Source: Buttiauxella brennerae ATCC 51605 (lineage in GTDB: Bacteria; Pseudomonadota; Gammaproteobacteria; Enterobacterales; Enterobacteriaceae). Taken from it: DNA of 64,000 nucleotides. The translations under genes and the position numbers were made by a program. Every line of letters begins with the position of its first letter. Position 1 is the first letter of the stretch. The DNA is taken from NCBI RefSeq assembly GCF_001654925.1, contig NZ_LXER01000015.1, forward strand, positions 62,001 through 126,000, read 5' to 3'. This document shows positions 63,597-64,000 of the stretch, piece by piece. The notes under the pieces were generated by a model. That model ran no database searches and was not told the DNA's origin. It saw nothing but the letters and a program-made list of their open reading frames with translations.

Positions 63597-64000
63597 ATGC
63601 AAATCAAAACACTCGAAGATTTATTCAGACATTTACTGTCCGATACCTACAGTGCGGAGAAACAGTTAATCCGTGCTTTACCGAAGCTTGCGCGGGCAGC
63701 ACATGACCCCTTACTTAAAGAAGCATTCCGCAGCCATCTTGAAGAGACACGTGGTCAACTGGAACGGATAGATAATGTCGTGGACAGTATCGAAGAGTTA
63801 AAACTCGCCCGGATTAAATGTGTGGCTATGGAAGGGTTAATCGACGAAGGCGATGAAATCATTGAGGAGATTAGCGAAGGGCCTGTCCGTGATGCGGGGC
63901 TGATCGCGGCGGCACAGAAAGTTGAACATTATGAAATAGCTGCATATGGCACTTTGTGTACGCTTGCGGCACAACTGGGTTATTCGAAGGCAAAAAGCCT
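63597..64000 (+). CDS. yciF: YciF, ferritin-like stress protein (3' end outside window)
   Basis: The first 134 codons of a DUF892 protein. MQIKTLEDLFRHLLSDTYSA EKQLIRALPKLARAA follows E. coli YciF, with the ferritin-type helical residues in SHLEETRGQLERID, CVAMEGLIDEGDEIIEE and AAQKVEHYEIAAYGTL (Glu/His metal site). In E. coli it is RpoS- and salt-induced (yciGFE-katN). No yciG lies upstream in the gap. The gene runs off the right edge. Confidence 0.9.
   Translation, partial: MQIKTLEDLFRHLLSDTYSAEKQLIRALPKLARAAHDPLLKEAFRSHLEETRGQLERIDNVVDSIEELKLARIKCVAMEGLIDEGDEIIEEISEGPVRDAGLIAAAQKVEHYEIAAYGTLCTLAAQLGYSKAKS

Overview
The window is a stretch of chromosome from a member of the Enterobacteriaceae that is not E. 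coli itself. Between about 2.1 and 16.4 kb the gene order is the E. coli ydeE-eamA-marBAR/marC-sotB-yneJ-sad-glsB-dgcF-uxaB block, and at 59.3-63.1 kb it is the bluR-bluF/ycgZ-ymgA-ariR block. These blocks are separated by accessory genes that K-12 lacks: a second Mo/W-type importer pair, a chromosomal CTX-M/FONA-like beta-lactamase, arsRBC-arsH, a DUF1120 fimbrial operon and a giant cyclic beta-1,2-glucan synthase. A Buttiauxella- or Kluyvera-like genus would fit, but the genus cannot be fixed from sequence reading alone.

Layout. 0-0.8 kb: last gene of a urea ABC importer (urtE). 0.9-2.1 kb: double-GNAT acetyltransferase. 2.1-7.6 kb: efflux block with ydeE, eamA, marRAB, marC and sotB, including a readable marO/marbox. 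7.8-11 kb: PhzF-like protein, PtrR/YneJ, Sad and GlsB (putrescine/GABA and glutamine breakdown). 12-17.4 kb: MASE1-GGDEF cyclase, VirK-like protein, UxaB with an ExuR-type operator, and an MDR oxidoreductase. 17.4-20.6 kb: DsbG, a VF530 protein, and a FAD oxidoreductase divergent from an Rrf2 regulator with a strong shared palindrome. 20.6-27.3 kb: two divergent BtuCD-type importers around a near-consensus ModE box, plus a signal-less ModA-like protein downstream of the beta-lactamase (27.3-28.2 kb). 28.5-34.3 kb: SYLF lipoprotein, a sensorless chemoreceptor, a 54-residue zinc ribbon, CigR-like protein, MBL hydrolase and an ABC-F protein with leader uORFs. 34.4-38.3 kb: arsenic genes, VOC and NUDIX proteins, with an IS remnant at the NUDIX 3' end. 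38.9-44.2 kb: chaperone-usher fimbriae. 44.7-54.6 kb: HipA-like YjjJ and the 2872-residue glucan synthase. 54.7-59.0 kb: a second 54-residue zinc ribbon and a Fur-controlled iron-siderophore import operon with an MFS protein. 59.3-64 kb: IraP-like anti-adapter, BluR, BluF, YcgZ, YmgA, AriR and the start of YciF (blue-light/cold/RpoS stress switch).

The most notable unit is the 20.6-27.3 kb locus. A ModE box lies over the promoter between two oppositely oriented BtuCD-type importers. The left operon keeps only about 30 codons of what looks like the end of a TonB-dependent receptor. This suggests a molybdate/tungstate (or metal-chelate) uptake locus that lost its outer-membrane gate and sits next to an intrinsic extended-spectrum-type beta-lactamase gene. 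Two further small items were found by direct reading: a pair of near-identical 54-residue zinc-ribbon genes 24 kb apart, and overlapping mini-ORFs (Met-Arg-Tyr, then Met-Pro-Pro-Ser-Val) with a hairpin in front of the ABC-F gene. No tRNA, rRNA, CRISPR array, intact IS or prophage was seen.
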